Positions 36,190-45,122 are shown, numbered from the stretch's first letter. The stretch: 64,000 nucleotides of DNA from Halonotius aquaticus (GCF_003605575.1 NZ_QKNY01000001.1:88377-152376); one strand, 5' to 3'. Numbers and translations: made by a program. Notes: a model not told the origin generated them from the sequence alone.

Positions 36190-36456
36190 ATGGGAACAAC
36201 AGCCGACGAGCGGGGACGGATCTACCTCCCAAAAGATGTGCGGGATCGCTACGGGGATCGCTACCGGATCGTCGAACTTCCGACCCACGTCGTGTTGTTA
36301 CCGGTCGATGACGACCCGATCGAAGGGCTTCGAGATGCCGTCGGCGATGCGTTCGCGGACATCGACCACGATGATATTGAGGGAGAAGCGATTGCGACGG
36401 CGACGGCCGAAATAACCGCCGAGATCAACGACCGCGACCGCCAGTCATCAGAGTAG
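36190..36456 (+). CDS. vapB: VapB-type antitoxin (AbrB/SpoVT fold)
   Basis: An 88-residue antitoxin. Residues 3-45 (TADERGRIYLPKDVRDRYG) form the swapped-hairpin AbrB DNA-binding domain; the acidic C-terminal tail (ATATAEITAEINDRD) would wrap around and block the toxin. It should also repress its own operon. Four bases separate it from the toxin gene. Confidence 0.83.
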   Translation: MGTTADERGRIYLPKDVRDRYGDRYRIVELPTHVVLLPVDDDPIEGLRDAVGDAFADIDHDDIEGEAIATATAEITAEINDRDRQSSE

Positions 36457-36460
36457 CAGC

Positions 36461-36859
36461 ATGTATGTCGAAACCGACTTTCTGCTCAGTCTTGCGAAAC
36501 AAGACGACTGGCTGCAGGACGCCGCACACGACGCACTGGAAGAGTACGAGGGGATTCATACGTCGATCACTGCCTACACCGAATTTCTTATGCTCGCATA
36601 CGATGAGGAGGCTGCCGACTACACCGTCGATGTCGGTCGTGTGGTCGCCGACCTCGTTGAGTTAGTTCCTGTCAGACCGCAAGAACACGAAGAAGCGGTA
36701 CTCACTGCCGCCGTACTGGCCGCTGAGCAGGAGTTTACGCCGTTCGACGCGATCCATGCCGGGATTGCGATTGTCACCGACGAATCAGTGCTATCCACTG
36801 AGCAGGATTACGATACCATCGAACTCGATCGAATTCCGCTCAACGAACTTGGTTCGTAA
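36461..36859 (+). CDS. vapC: VapC-type PIN-domain RNase toxin
   Basis: A 132-residue PIN nuclease. Acidic metal ligands: Asp6 in VETDFLL, Glu near 41 in TAYTEFLM, Asp near 99 in TPFDAIHAG and Asp/Glu near 110 in TDESVLSTEQDYD. VapC enzymes cut tRNA or rRNA and stop growth when the antitoxin is lost. Its ATG follows the antitoxin stop closely, so the pair is one operon. Complete and apparently active. Confidence 0.85.
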   Translation: MYVETDFLLSLAKQDDWLQDAAHDALEEYEGIHTSITAYTEFLMLAYDEEAADYTVDVGRVVADLVELVPVRPQEHEEAVLTAAVLAAEQEFTPFDAIHAGIAIVTDESVLSTEQDYDTIELDRIPLNELGS

Positions 36860-36943
36860 TCGGATGACAGAATCCGGAGTGATGCCGACGCAGCAATGTA
36901 TTTCCTCGATTCAGCCGACTGCCGAACGATTGTGTCAACTACC

Positions 36944-37855
36944 TCAGTAATGCCACGGGAAGTCATCGAAATCCGGCTCCCGACCCTCTAAGAACGCATC
37001 TCGTCCCTCCTTCGCTTCGTCGGTCATGTAGGCCAGCCGCGTCGCCTCGCCGGCGAAGACCTGCTGGCCCATCATCCCGTCGTCGGTCGCGTTGAACGCA
37101 AATTTCAACATGCGCATCGCCGTTGGGCTCTTCGCTGTCATCTCCGCGGCCCACTCCAGCGCCACGTCCTCCAGTTCCTCATGGGCGATCGCTTCGTTGA
37201 CCATCCCCATGTCGGCGGCTTCCTCGGCACTGTAGGTTTTGCCACGGAAAAACACCTCTCTGGCTTTCTTTTGGCCGATCTGTTTGGCGAGATACGCCGA
37301 GCCGAAGCCGCCATCAAAGGAGGCCACATCAGGGTCAGTCTGGAGGAATTTGGCGTGCTCGTCGCTGGCGAGTGTGAGATCACAGATTACGTGCAGTGAA
37401 TGGCCGCCGCCGACCGCCCAGCCCGGCACCACCGCGACGACGGGTTTCGGCATCGTGCGGATGAGCCGCTGCACCTCCAAGATGTGGAGTCGACCCGCCT
37501 TGGCCTGTTGGACGGCTGGATCATCGTCCGCACCCGCCTCATCGTCGTCGCGGTACTCATAGCCAGAGCCACCCCGCACCGACTGGTCGCCGCCGGAGCA
37601 GAACGCCCAGCCGCCATCCTCTGCGGGGCCGTTGCCGGTCAGCAACACACAGCCGATGTCGGCCTGTTTCCGGGCGTGATCAAGGGCGGTGTAGAGTTCG
37701 TCGACTGTGCCGGGCCGGAAGGCGTTGCGCACCTCGGGGCGGTCGAAGGCGATCCGCACCGCCGGCACGTCGCTGCCGCGGTGGTAGGTGATATCGTCGA
37801 ACGTGAAGTCGGCGACCGCTTCCCAGCGGTCAGGATCGAAGAGAGCCGAAACCAT
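36944..37855 (-). CDS. menB: 1,4-dihydroxy-2-naphthoyl-CoA synthase
   Basis: A 303-residue crotonase-family enzyme that closes the naphthoquinone ring in menaquinone synthesis. Motifs: RPEVRNAFRP near residue 40, FCSGGDQSVRGGSGYEYRDD near 88-107 given in part, GWAVGGGHSLHV near 148, and SFDGGFGSAYLAK near 178. The SGGDQ loop and the YR segment are MenB-like rather than general enoyl-CoA hydratase. ATG 37855 is preferred over a GTG six bases upstream. menF and menD lie about 20 kb away. Confidence 0.88.
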   Translation of the reverse strand: MVSALFDPDRWEAVADFTFDDITYHRGSDVPAVRIAFDRPEVRNAFRPGTVDELYTALDHARKQADIGCVLLTGNGPAEDGGWAFCSGGDQSVRGGSGYEYRDDDEAGADDDPAVQQAKAGRLHILEVQRLIRTMPKPVVAVVPGWAVGGGHSLHVICDLTLASDEHAKFLQTDPDVASFDGGFGSAYLAKQIGQKKAREVFFRGKTYSAEEAADMGMVNEAIAHEELEDVALEWAAEMTAKSPTAMRMLKFAFNATDDGMMGQQVFAGEATRLAYMTDEAKEGRDAFLEGREPDFDDFPWHY

Positions 37856-37897
37856 ACTCACAGATGCGGCGGCGACGACAAAAAGCCAGCCGATCGG

Positions 37898-38665
37898 TCA
37901 GGGGGCCTCAGTCACGTCCGGCTCGTCGCCGCTGAGATCACGAACGAATGCGAGGACGCGCTCCTGCCCGCCGATCGTCGTGCGTTCAAGGACGACTTCG
38001 ACCGGGAACGTCTCGCCGTCGCTGGTCTGGTCGCGCCACGTGAACCGTTGGGGCTCGCCATCGGCGGCCTCCTGAATCTTGTTGCGACCAGTCGCGGCCT
38101 CGTATGGTGGTTCGCCAGCGGAAAAATCACCGACGGTCATCCCGATGACCTCCTCGCGGTCATAGCCGAGCCGCTCACAGAAGTGACGGTTGGCGTCGAC
38201 GATTGCACCGGTCTCGGGATCGTGGACGACCAAGCCGGCGGGCACCTTTTCGAAGATCTCCCGGTAGTCGCGTTCGGCGCGTCTTCGAGCGACCGCCTGC
38301 TCGATCCGCCGGACAAGGAGTTCGTACTGTTCGGTCGTGGCGTCCTTCTGGATGTAGTCAGTCACGCCGGCTGAGATGGCGTCGCTGGCGACCGCCTCGC
38401 TGCCCTTGCTCGTATACAGGATAAACGGAAGGTTGGGATACTCCGCCCGGAGGTCGGTGAGGAACTCGATCCCGTTGCGGCCGGGCATCTGGTAATCGGA
38501 GACGACACAGTCAGGCCGGTCGGCCGCGATCCGATCGAAGGCTGCGTTGGCGTCGGCAACGGTCTCGACGGTGATCGAAGCAGCCTCGCGTTCAAGCCCC
38601 CGCCGTGTCAACGCCGCAAACTGGCTGTCGTCTTCGACGTGGAGCACGGTAATCGGGGCCAGCAT
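37898..38665 (-). CDS. Response regulator with PAS domain
   Basis: A 255-residue protein. The receiver domain (about 1-118) has ITVLHVEDDSQFA with the acidic pair, the phospho-acceptor Asp in CVVSDYQMPG (about 56), and Thr/Lys in YTSKGSE (Lys about 107). A PAS domain follows (about 135-250; VPAGLVVHDPETGAIVDAN). There is no output domain, so it probably relays to another kinase or protein. Haloarchaea have many such receivers. Complete. Confidence 0.87.
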   Translation of the reverse strand: MLAPITVLHVEDDSQFAALTRRGLEREAASITVETVADANAAFDRIAADRPDCVVSDYQMPGRNGIEFLTDLRAEYPNLPFILYTSKGSEAVASDAISAGVTDYIQKDATTEQYELLVRRIEQAVARRRAERDYREIFEKVPAGLVVHDPETGAIVDANRHFCERLGYDREEVIGMTVGDFSAGEPPYEAATGRNKIQEAADGEPQRFTWRDQTSDGETFPVEVVLERTTIGGQERVLAFVRDLSGDEPDVTEAP

Positions 38666-38773
38666 GAACTATCAGGGTATTGCTACCTGCCGTTATAAAA
38701 ATCGATCTTCTCAGAATGATCGTGTGTAACGAGTACAGCGGCGAGAAAAAACTAAAATACCGGTGGTGACCCG

Positions 38774-39619
38774 CTACGGTGACTGTCGTCGACCACCGTT
38801 GTCGCTGTCGGTCTCATGATGATCGTCCATTGATGCTGTCTCGGGCTGTAATCGACGCCCACACCGCCGGCAGTATCGATCGGTGTCGGCGACAGCCGTG
38901 CCACAGCGAGGGCAGTTGTCACCATCCTCGTCAGCCGTTGATTGGCGAAGCCGGGTTGCCTGCCACGGAATCAGGACGAATCCGACCAACACGGCCAGCA
39001 CAGTGATCCACCGGCCGGCGACAGTCACCGGGATGATATCACCAAAGCCGACCGTCGAGACGGCGATGACGGTGTAGTAGAAGGCGTCACCAAAGTTCGA
39101 GATCGCAGGGTTGACGCCGCCCTCGACCGCGTAGATGAACCCGGTCGACAGAAAGAAGATCAGAAAGATCGTCACCGAGAGCTCCAGCCGGCGGACGGCC
39201 CGGATCGAGAGCCGGCGGCCGAGCAGCTGCTGTTCGTCGATCAACAGCCGCAGAAATCGAAAGATGCGGAGCGTATGCAACCCCCGAAGAAAGCCGATCC
39301 CGATGCCTTGGGTCACCAAGACAGGCACCACTGCAAGCAGATCAAGCACGGTGTAGGGGTTGGTCAGCTCCGTCCAGGGATCGTCGGCTGCCCGAATTCG
39401 GATGCCGTACTCCCCGAGAAAGACAACGGCGAGGCCGACCTCGGTGGTGCGGATCGCCGCAAGCCACGCCACCGGCAGATCGTACGTTGAGGCGATATAC
39501 AGCAGCACAAACACGGTGTTCAGCGCGTAGAGGGCGGCGTTGGTCGCCCGCCCAGCCGGGGTTGTGCGATCCCGAAGCAGGAAGGCGATCCGATCGATTG
39601 GGGCCACCAGCAGCGACAC
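38774..39619 (-). CDS. Voltage-gated potassium channel-like protein with zinc-ribbon tail
   Basis: A 281-residue channel subunit. Helices S1-S4 cover about 30-128; S4 is Arg-rich (LRGLHTLRIFRFLRLL, 111-126), a voltage sensor. The pore has the K+ filter TVGFGD at 189-194, followed by S6. After residue 230 the protein changes to a zinc ribbon with CPRC at 236-239 and CRRC at 250-253, then a polar acidic tail. The ribbon fusion is unusual; it may be a regulatory or partner-binding module. Tetramer assumed. Confidence 0.85.
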   Translation of the reverse strand: MSLLVAPIDRIAFLLRDRTTPAGRATNAALYALNTVFVLLYIASTYDLPVAWLAAIRTTEVGLAVVFLGEYGIRIRAADDPWTELTNPYTVLDLLAVVPVLVTQGIGIGFLRGLHTLRIFRFLRLLIDEQQLLGRRLSIRAVRRLELSVTIFLIFFLSTGFIYAVEGGVNPAISNFGDAFYYTVIAVSTVGFGDIIPVTVAGRWITVLAVLVGFVLIPWQATRLRQSTADEDGDNCPRCGTAVADTDRYCRRCGRRLQPETASMDDHHETDSDNGGRRQSP

Positions 39620-39723
39620 GAGTGTGGTATCTCTCTGTGGCTACCTGACTGTTGGGGCACGACTAGCCTGTTCACAGCCCGAGATACACCTCACCCGGAA
39701 CCGATGCTGCCGTCAGTGGCGGC

Positions 39724-41478
39724 TTACTCGTGGACGACCGGGACGCGAAAGATGAATGTACTCCCGTGGGCCGTGCTTTGTGTCAACTCAACTGTGCCAC
39801 CGAGAGCGGTGATCCCCCAGTAGATCAGCCACAACCCGATCCCACTCGCGTGGCGAAGCGGCGTTTCCTGATTGGCTACGATGACATCCCACTCCTCGTT
39901 TGGGATTCCGGGCCCGTTGTCGGCGAGTTCGATACTGATCTCATCGCCGCCATCGGGCCGGTCGATCGTGATGTCGATCTGTGGGTTGTCGGTATCGTTA
40001 TGCGCAACCGCGTTCTCGATGGCTTCCTTGATCGCCAACTTGAGCAACGCACCGTTTTTCATCCCAACCCTCTCGTCGGCAGTGACGCTGAGATCGACTG
40101 TGAGTTCCGGATACTCGCGCTGACAGGCATCGATGTATTCGGTTACCGTGGCGAGGTCGACAACATGGCGGTTATCCCGGTTGTCGATGAGCTCGCGGAG
40201 ATGACTCGTTTTTTCGCTCAGTTGCTTGAGGGCCTCCGTGCGCTCGGTGATCGATTCCGCCGCGGCAACAGTCGTTGGTGTGTCGACGTTGTCTTCCAAT
40301 ATGTCGGCGTAGCCGTCGATAACGTTGATCGAGGTGCGGAGGTTATGCCGGAGCACGCGATTGATCACGTCAAACAGCTGCTCGGCGAACTCCGTCTCGG
40401 AGATATCACGCTCGATGGCGACAAAATGAGTGATCTCCCCGTACTCGTTTTCGATCGGAACGATCGTCTGTTTCACCTGATAGAGCTCCCCGGATTTCGC
40501 CCGGTTCGTGAGCTCACTTGTCCACACCTCGCCGGCCGTGATCGTTTCCCAGAGCTGCTTGTAGAACCCCTCGCCCTGCTGGTCGGATTTGAGCAGCCGT
40601 GGATTCTGCCCGATCGCCTCCTCGGCGGTGTACCCTGTTGTCCGCTCGAAGGCCGGATTGACGTACTGAATGCTCCCCTCACGATCAGTGATAAACATGG
40701 CATACGGGGCAGCATCGGCGTGTTTTTCGAAGATGCTCTTTTCGCGTTGGTACAGCTTCATCTCCGAGACATCCTCTTGATAGCCGAGGAAGTGTGTCAC
40801 CGTGCCGTCTGTCCCAGTGATCGGCGTAATCGTGACACGGTTCCAAAACATCGAGCCGTCGGCCCGGTAGTTCCGAAGGACGACGCTCACGGATTCCTCG
40901 GCATCGATGGCAGCCCGCAGCTTCGCGACCGGTTCCTCCCGGGTGTTCTCTCCCTGCAAAAACCGGCAGTTCTGGCCGAGGGCTTCCTCCACAGCGTAGC
41001 CGGTCAACTCGGCGAACTCCTCGCTCACGTAGACAAGCGGCTCGTCGGTCTTTCTCGCATCCGCGATTGTGATCCCAACCGGCGCAGCATCTATCGCCTG
41101 CTCGATAAGCGGCTCCGCGGCGAGTTGTTGGGAGATATCGAGCAGCGTGCTCTGGAGCATGGTCGTCTCGTTCCACTCGACGGGCGATGTCACAATGACG
41201 ATCCGGGCGGGCGATCCATGCAATGGCTTGAGTTCGACGACCATCCCCAACGCGTCAGCGTCGTCGGCTGTGAGTCGATGAAACTGCTCGGCGAGCGTCT
41301 CGTGGTAGCGCTCACAGACGAAGGAGAGTAGCTGCTCTCCGATGACCTCATCCGGAGATTCGCTGCCAAGCAACGAGAGACAGGTGTCGTTGGCGTACAC
41401 GACCGCGCCGTCATCGTGAACGACAAACGGATCTTTCTGGGCAGGGATCGTATCGTCGGTAGCCGTTGGCGGTGTCAT
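39724..41478 (-). CDS. LOV-PAS sensor histidine kinase
   Basis: A 584-residue soluble kinase. Order: PAS (about 12-115), LOV (about 125-240), PAS (about 250-362), His-kinase dimer domain with RVLRHNLRTS (His378), and HATPase (about 460-580; DNGPGIPNEE). The LOV segment has GQNCRFLQG at 168-176 with the flavin-reactive Cys171, NYRADGSMFWN and FLGYQEDVSE with the flavin-sensing Gln234. It is therefore probably a blue-light or redox sensor. No transmembrane helix and no partner regulator is adjacent. Confidence 0.9.
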   Translation of the reverse strand: MTPPTATDDTIPAQKDPFVVHDDGAVVYANDTCLSLLGSESPDEVIGEQLLSFVCERYHETLAEQFHRLTADDADALGMVVELKPLHGSPARIVIVTSPVEWNETTMLQSTLLDISQQLAAEPLIEQAIDAAPVGITIADARKTDEPLVYVSEEFAELTGYAVEEALGQNCRFLQGENTREEPVAKLRAAIDAEESVSVVLRNYRADGSMFWNRVTITPITGTDGTVTHFLGYQEDVSEMKLYQREKSIFEKHADAAPYAMFITDREGSIQYVNPAFERTTGYTAEEAIGQNPRLLKSDQQGEGFYKQLWETITAGEVWTSELTNRAKSGELYQVKQTIVPIENEYGEITHFVAIERDISETEFAEQLFDVINRVLRHNLRTSINVIDGYADILEDNVDTPTTVAAAESITERTEALKQLSEKTSHLRELIDNRDNRHVVDLATVTEYIDACQREYPELTVDLSVTADERVGMKNGALLKLAIKEAIENAVAHNDTDNPQIDITIDRPDGGDEISIELADNGPGIPNEEWDVIVANQETPLRHASGIGLWLIYWGITALGGTVELTQSTAHGSTFIFRVPVVHE

Positions 41479-41503
41479 CGTAAGCGTGTCTCAAATAGTC
41501 AAC

Positions 41504-41833
41504 TTAGCGCGCTGCCTCGGCGTCATCCGGCGATTCGACGAGACTGCTGTCGCCTTGCGCGCGGAGCATCGCCTCCTGGAAAACCTCGCCACTGTCGCGG
41601 TTGGCCGCGGTGACACGGTGGTCGACCGTCCAGCCGTCATCCGCGTAGACGGCAACGATGGCGGCGGCTTCTGTCTGGACTAACACCCGTTCGGACACCT
41701 CCCGGCCACCGTGGGCTTCGGCTGTGATCGGAATGGCCGTCAGGATCGCATCATGCCGCTCCAGATCAGCCAACGCGGTAGTTGGCACCGGGCTGTCGGG
41801 GAAGGTATCGAGCACCGCTCCCTCATCGAGCAT
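41504..41833 (-). CDS. HalOD/HalX-unrelated acidic hypothetical protein
   Basis: A 109-residue protein: MLDEGAVLDTFPDSPVP, LTAIPITAEAHGGREVSERV and VAVYADDGWTVDHRVTAANRD. It looks like a small beta-rich domain of the haloarchaeal response type, but no motif was recognised, so the name only states that it is hypothetical. ATG 41833 was preferred over a TTG at 41863. It ends 25 bases before the kinase start and may be cotranscribed with it. Confidence 0.5.
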   Translation of the reverse strand: MLDEGAVLDTFPDSPVPTTALADLERHDAILTAIPITAEAHGGREVSERVLVQTEAAAIVAVYADDGWTVDHRVTAANRDSGEVFQEAMLRAQGDSSLVESPDDAEAAR

Positions 41834-41905
41834 AGTTGGAGTGTATTGATGGGTAGAACTCAAATCCTGTGGATCCTATCGATGCCTGTGGCCGGCTGCT
41901 GCGTA

Positions 41906-42886
41906 CTACTGCTCTACCGCTGATGGCGGGTCAACGGTGGTGTCGATCTCGATTTCATCGGCAACCGCTGCCAACAGATCACCTTTCACCTCGGCGGTTC
42001 GGGTTTCGATTGTCGCAACAAGCTCCGGAGCAAACTCCTCACGGACGCGGGTAAGTCGCTTGGATTCTGTCGCGATCCGGTCGCGAAGATACTGCGCACC
42101 GCGGCCGGTTTCATCGTCATCCGGGGCGGGTGTCAGCTTGTTGGCGATGAGGCCACGAACCGACAGATCGCTTGCTTCGAGATCACTGATCGCCCGCGCT
42201 GTTTCGTTGAGTGAGAGTTCATCAGGGTTGAAGACGAGGAAGAACGCTGCATCTGACCGGAGGGTCTCGCCGGCAAACTCGAAGAAAGATTTCCGCTCCT
42301 GTAGCTGCGCTAACACCGGATCACCCTCCATGACGCGTCGCGGCTCGTTGTTCCCGACGGCTGCTTTCTCAAACAGATCGATGCTGACTTTCCGTTTCTG
42401 CATCAGCCGGTCGATCCAGTCTTCCAGCAACTCCGGCAACCCGAGCAGCCGAAGTGTGCTCCCAGTTGGGGACGTATCGAAGACAACGTGGTCATACGGC
42501 TCGGCATTCCGCATCACCTCGACGAACCGATCGAACAGTGCTGCCTCGTAGGCTCCTGGTGTCCCATGAGCCATCTCTAGTTGGCGGTTGATCTCCGAGA
42601 CCATCGCCGTTGATACCTGTTCGGACAGCTGTTGTCGCAGCTCGTTGAGATGGCGAGTGACCTCGTCGTCCGGATCGATCTGCATCGCCCAGAGATTCTT
42701 GACGCCGTCGACCGGGGTGGCCTCATCGCCGAACGATTGATCGAACACGTCGCCGACCGAGTGTGCTGGGTCGGTTGAAACCACCAGCGTGTCGTGGCCG
42801 TCACGGGCACACTTGAGCGCGTAGCTGCTGGAGACCGTCGTCTTGCCGACCCCACCTTTGCCGCCGAAGAAGACAAACGGTTCCAT
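41906..42886 (-). CDS. ArsA/GET3-family ATPase
   Basis: A 326-residue P-loop ATPase of the ArsA/GET3 group. It begins MEPFVFFGGKGGVGKTT, the deviant Walker A with signature Lys (about residues 8-17), then STDPAHSVGDVFDQ (switch I) and FDTSPTGSTLRLL (switch II). Archaeal members may insert or target tail-anchored membrane proteins, or pump metalloids; no arsenic genes are near. The gene is coupled to a small upstream protein whose stop overlaps its start. Confidence 0.85.
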   Translation of the reverse strand: MEPFVFFGGKGGVGKTTVSSSYALKCARDGHDTLVVSTDPAHSVGDVFDQSFGDEATPVDGVKNLWAMQIDPDDEVTRHLNELRQQLSEQVSTAMVSEINRQLEMAHGTPGAYEAALFDRFVEVMRNAEPYDHVVFDTSPTGSTLRLLGLPELLEDWIDRLMQKRKVSIDLFEKAAVGNNEPRRVMEGDPVLAQLQERKSFFEFAGETLRSDAAFFLVFNPDELSLNETARAISDLEASDLSVRGLIANKLTPAPDDDETGRGAQYLRDRIATESKRLTRVREEFAPELVATIETRTAEVKGDLLAAVADEIEIDTTVDPPSAVEQ

Positions 42887-43182
42887 CAGAAGTGATACTG
42901 CTGTCCCTTCCGTTCGACATACGAGTCACGATCCCATAGCCGCCGTTCCCACCCCTCAAACTCAGATTCAAGATACGGGAGCAGCTCGGCGGTGTAGTAT
43001 GACACTGGCGACGGGATGCCGAAGGCATCGGGGAAACACGCAAGCATGAATGCGTCTTCCGTGTCTTCGGCCTCCTTTTCGACCTTTTCATATGCCGGAT
43101 GGGTGATCATCCCGTGGTAGAGCCCGCGAAGCCACTGCTTCAGCGTCGTCCGAAATCGATCGATCTGTTCAGCGAGTCGCAT
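42886..43182 (-). CDS. Small partner protein upstream of the ArsA-type ATPase
   Basis: A 98-residue protein with helices RLAEQIDRFRTTLKQWLRGLYH and YEKVEKEAEDTEDAFMLACF, then PSPVSYYTAELLPYLESEF and an aromatic C-terminus. It overlaps the ATPase start (TGATG-type overlap). The ATG at 43182 is 29 bases after an AT-rich TTTTAAT element; ATG 43194 is possible. Its function is unknown but a role with the ATPase is inferred from coupling. Confidence 0.6.
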   Translation of the reverse strand: MRLAEQIDRFRTTLKQWLRGLYHGMITHPAYEKVEKEAEDTEDAFMLACFPDAFGIPSPVSYYTAELLPYLESEFEGWERRLWDRDSYVERKGQQYHF

Positions 43183-43307
43183 ACCGACTATCATGACAAA
43201 CAACAATTAAAATCTGATGCGGATTCACCACCGCTTGAACACACCACCGTGCACGGAACACGCAGTTCTGGGTGAGAGTTAACGGGATCGGCCTGCTACG
43301 ACGCGGC

Positions 43308-44513
43308 ATGAACGATGTGATTCCGGTGACACTCCTTTCTGGAAGTCTTGGCGCAGGGAAGACAACATTGGTGAATCACCTGCTGTCGACAGCCGACGAC
43401 ACTGAGCTTGCGGTGTTGGTCAACGATATGGGAACGGTCAACGTTGATGCCGAACTCGTCGCCGACGGCTCAGAACTCGATATTGACGACGGTGTCGCGG
43501 AGCTGTCGAACGGCTGTATCTGCTGTGAGCTACAGGATGATCTTGAAACCGCAGTCGTCAGACTAGCCCGGGATCGATCATTTGATCACCTCGTGGTGGA
43601 GCCATCGGGCATCTCCGAGCCAGCCCCGATCGCGCAGTTGTTCACGACCGAATCACGCGTCGCCGCCCTGTACGATGTTGACGCCATTGTCACCGTCCTC
43701 GACACCCCACTGTTTCTCGATCAGTTCAGCGACACCACGGTGCCGGAACGCCGAGGCACCGACGCCGATCGACCACTATCGGATCTGCTGGTCGAGCAAG
43801 TGGAGCTATCGAATGTCGTCCTGTTGAATAAGGCCGATCAGTGTACCGACGACGAGTTGACCGAAGCCCGATCGCTGGTTGGGGGGCTCCAGCCCACTGC
43901 CACGCAGATCGAAACCACGTTTTCGGCCGTTGCGCCCGATCGACTGCTCGGAATCGATCGCTTTGCTGCCACCGCCATCGATTCACTACCAGGGTGGCAG
44001 CGAGCACTGTCCGAAGAAGAAGCCGAACATACCCACGATCATCACACCGAAAACCACGACGAGCACACCCATCCCGACGAAGTATACGGCGTTTCGTCGA
44101 CGACCGTCTGTCGCCACCAGCCGGTGTCCCCGGATCAGTTTGCGACATTTCTCCGTGAGTTGCCGACAGGCGTGATTCGAGCGAAAGGAACCGTCTGGCT
44201 AGCCGGTAGCGACACCCGGATCACGATCAGCCAAGCGGGGCCATCGATCACAGCGACCGCACAGGGGCCGTGGATCGCCAGCCTCCCAGCCGTTGACCGT
44301 GAGATGTACCGATCAAACCGCCCCGACTTACCGTGGCACGATGAGCACGGCGACCGCCGCACAGAACTCGTTTTCATCGGCACCGACTACGACGAGACAG
44401 CCATTGAGACAGAGCTAACCAACACATTCGTTGACGCAGCGGCAGCTGTGCCCCCGGAGACGCACCCGTTTCCGACCGAGGAAGGCGAGGAGACTGTTCT
44501 CAGAGCACCCTGA
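43308..44513 (+). CDS. COG0523-family metallochaperone GTPase (CobW/ZNG1-like)
   Basis: A 401-residue GTPase. Walker A SGSLGAGKTT at about residues 10-19, the metal-binding GCICCEL near 66-72, Walker B region FDHLVVEPSG near 94, and the specificity motif NKAD near 174. A His-rich loop (THDHHTENHDEHTHPDE, about 244-260) and a C-terminal CobW domain follow. Members deliver zinc or cobalt to client proteins using GTP. The ATG at 43308 is supported by the family start. It is convergent with a zinc-ribbon gene, the two stops abutting. Confidence 0.88.
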   Translation: MNDVIPVTLLSGSLGAGKTTLVNHLLSTADDTELAVLVNDMGTVNVDAELVADGSELDIDDGVAELSNGCICCELQDDLETAVVRLARDRSFDHLVVEPSGISEPAPIAQLFTTESRVAALYDVDAIVTVLDTPLFLDQFSDTTVPERRGTDADRPLSDLLVEQVELSNVVLLNKADQCTDDELTEARSLVGGLQPTATQIETTFSAVAPDRLLGIDRFAATAIDSLPGWQRALSEEEAEHTHDHHTENHDEHTHPDEVYGVSSTTVCRHQPVSPDQFATFLRELPTGVIRAKGTVWLAGSDTRITISQAGPSITATAQGPWIASLPAVDREMYRSNRPDLPWHDEHGDRRTELVFIGTDYDETAIETELTNTFVDAAAAVPPETHPFPTEEGEETVLRAP

Positions 44514-44717
44514 TCAGCAGGCACAGTCGCGCCCGGTGGCTCGCTCAAACCGCATCTCCGCGCCACAGTCCGGACACACCGGCTCGCCGTCTACCTCGAC
44601 ATCCCGGATGCGATTGGCACAGTCATCACACCAGTAGGCTCCAGTGGAACCATCGTCCGGACGATCGGTGGGAGACGGCGAGGAAAGCGCGTCAGTTAGC
44701 GACTCAATGAGTCCCAT
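44514..44717 (-). CDS. Small double-CxxC zinc-ribbon protein
   Basis: A 67-residue protein with CDDC and CPDC forming a zinc ribbon (YWCDDCANRIRD, then GEPVCPDCGAEMRFERA) and a further Cys pair at the end (CAC). The N-terminal MGLIESLTDALSS is helical. Such proteins bind nucleic acids or partners. Its stop directly abuts the COG0523 stop, so it may be a client or just convergent. Confidence 0.6.
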   Translation of the reverse strand: MGLIESLTDALSSPSPTDRPDDGSTGAYWCDDCANRIRDVEVDGEPVCPDCGAEMRFERATGRDCAC

Positions 44718-44804
44718 GGCGGTTGTGATCATAGCCACGGATACAATGATACCGGTGCTGTGTAGGATCGCTGCACAACCGGTGAGTGGCCCAGACTGCC
44801 GTGA

Positions 44805-45122
44805 TCAGACGGTCAGCGGGATCGCAAGCCCGACGAACACGACCGCAAGGATGACCATCAACTGGAAGAGTCGTTCGGCGCGCAACCCGACCGACAGCGC
44901 GCGGTCAACAGCCGGCTGTGCCGTCCAGATGTGTCGGTAGTAGGCGACGGCGGCGGCCACAGCGGTCAGCCCGATCGAGGCTGATAGCGCGACCGACAAC
45001 GGGGCGCCAAGGGCCTGCCCGTACAACGGCCCAAACGAGAGCAACATGAGGGCCGCAAGCCCGGAGACGACGACAAATGGAACCGGATCAACGGCGACGC
45101 CGTCACGATTAGAGAGGTGCAT
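44805..45122 (-). CDS. Three-helix membrane protein
   Basis: A 105-residue protein with three helices: about 14-36, 41-61 and 82-103. The loop after helix 2 is YYRHIWTAQPAVDRAL. It lacks recognisable motifs. It starts at an ATG just upstream of a divergent small membrane-protein gene; the 57-base shared region holds a CCCCT/AGGGG inverted repeat (45125-45136) and AT-rich DNA that must serve as promoter for both. Confidence 0.6.
   Translation of the reverse strand: MHLSNRDGVAVDPVPFVVVSGLAALMLLSFGPLYGQALGAPLSVALSASIGLTAVAAAVAYYRHIWTAQPAVDRALSVGLRAERLFQLMVILAVVFVGLAIPLTV

Noticed and set aside
39730..41331. 533-codon frame on the plus strand
   Set aside because: It is antisense to the LOV kinase, which is well supported.
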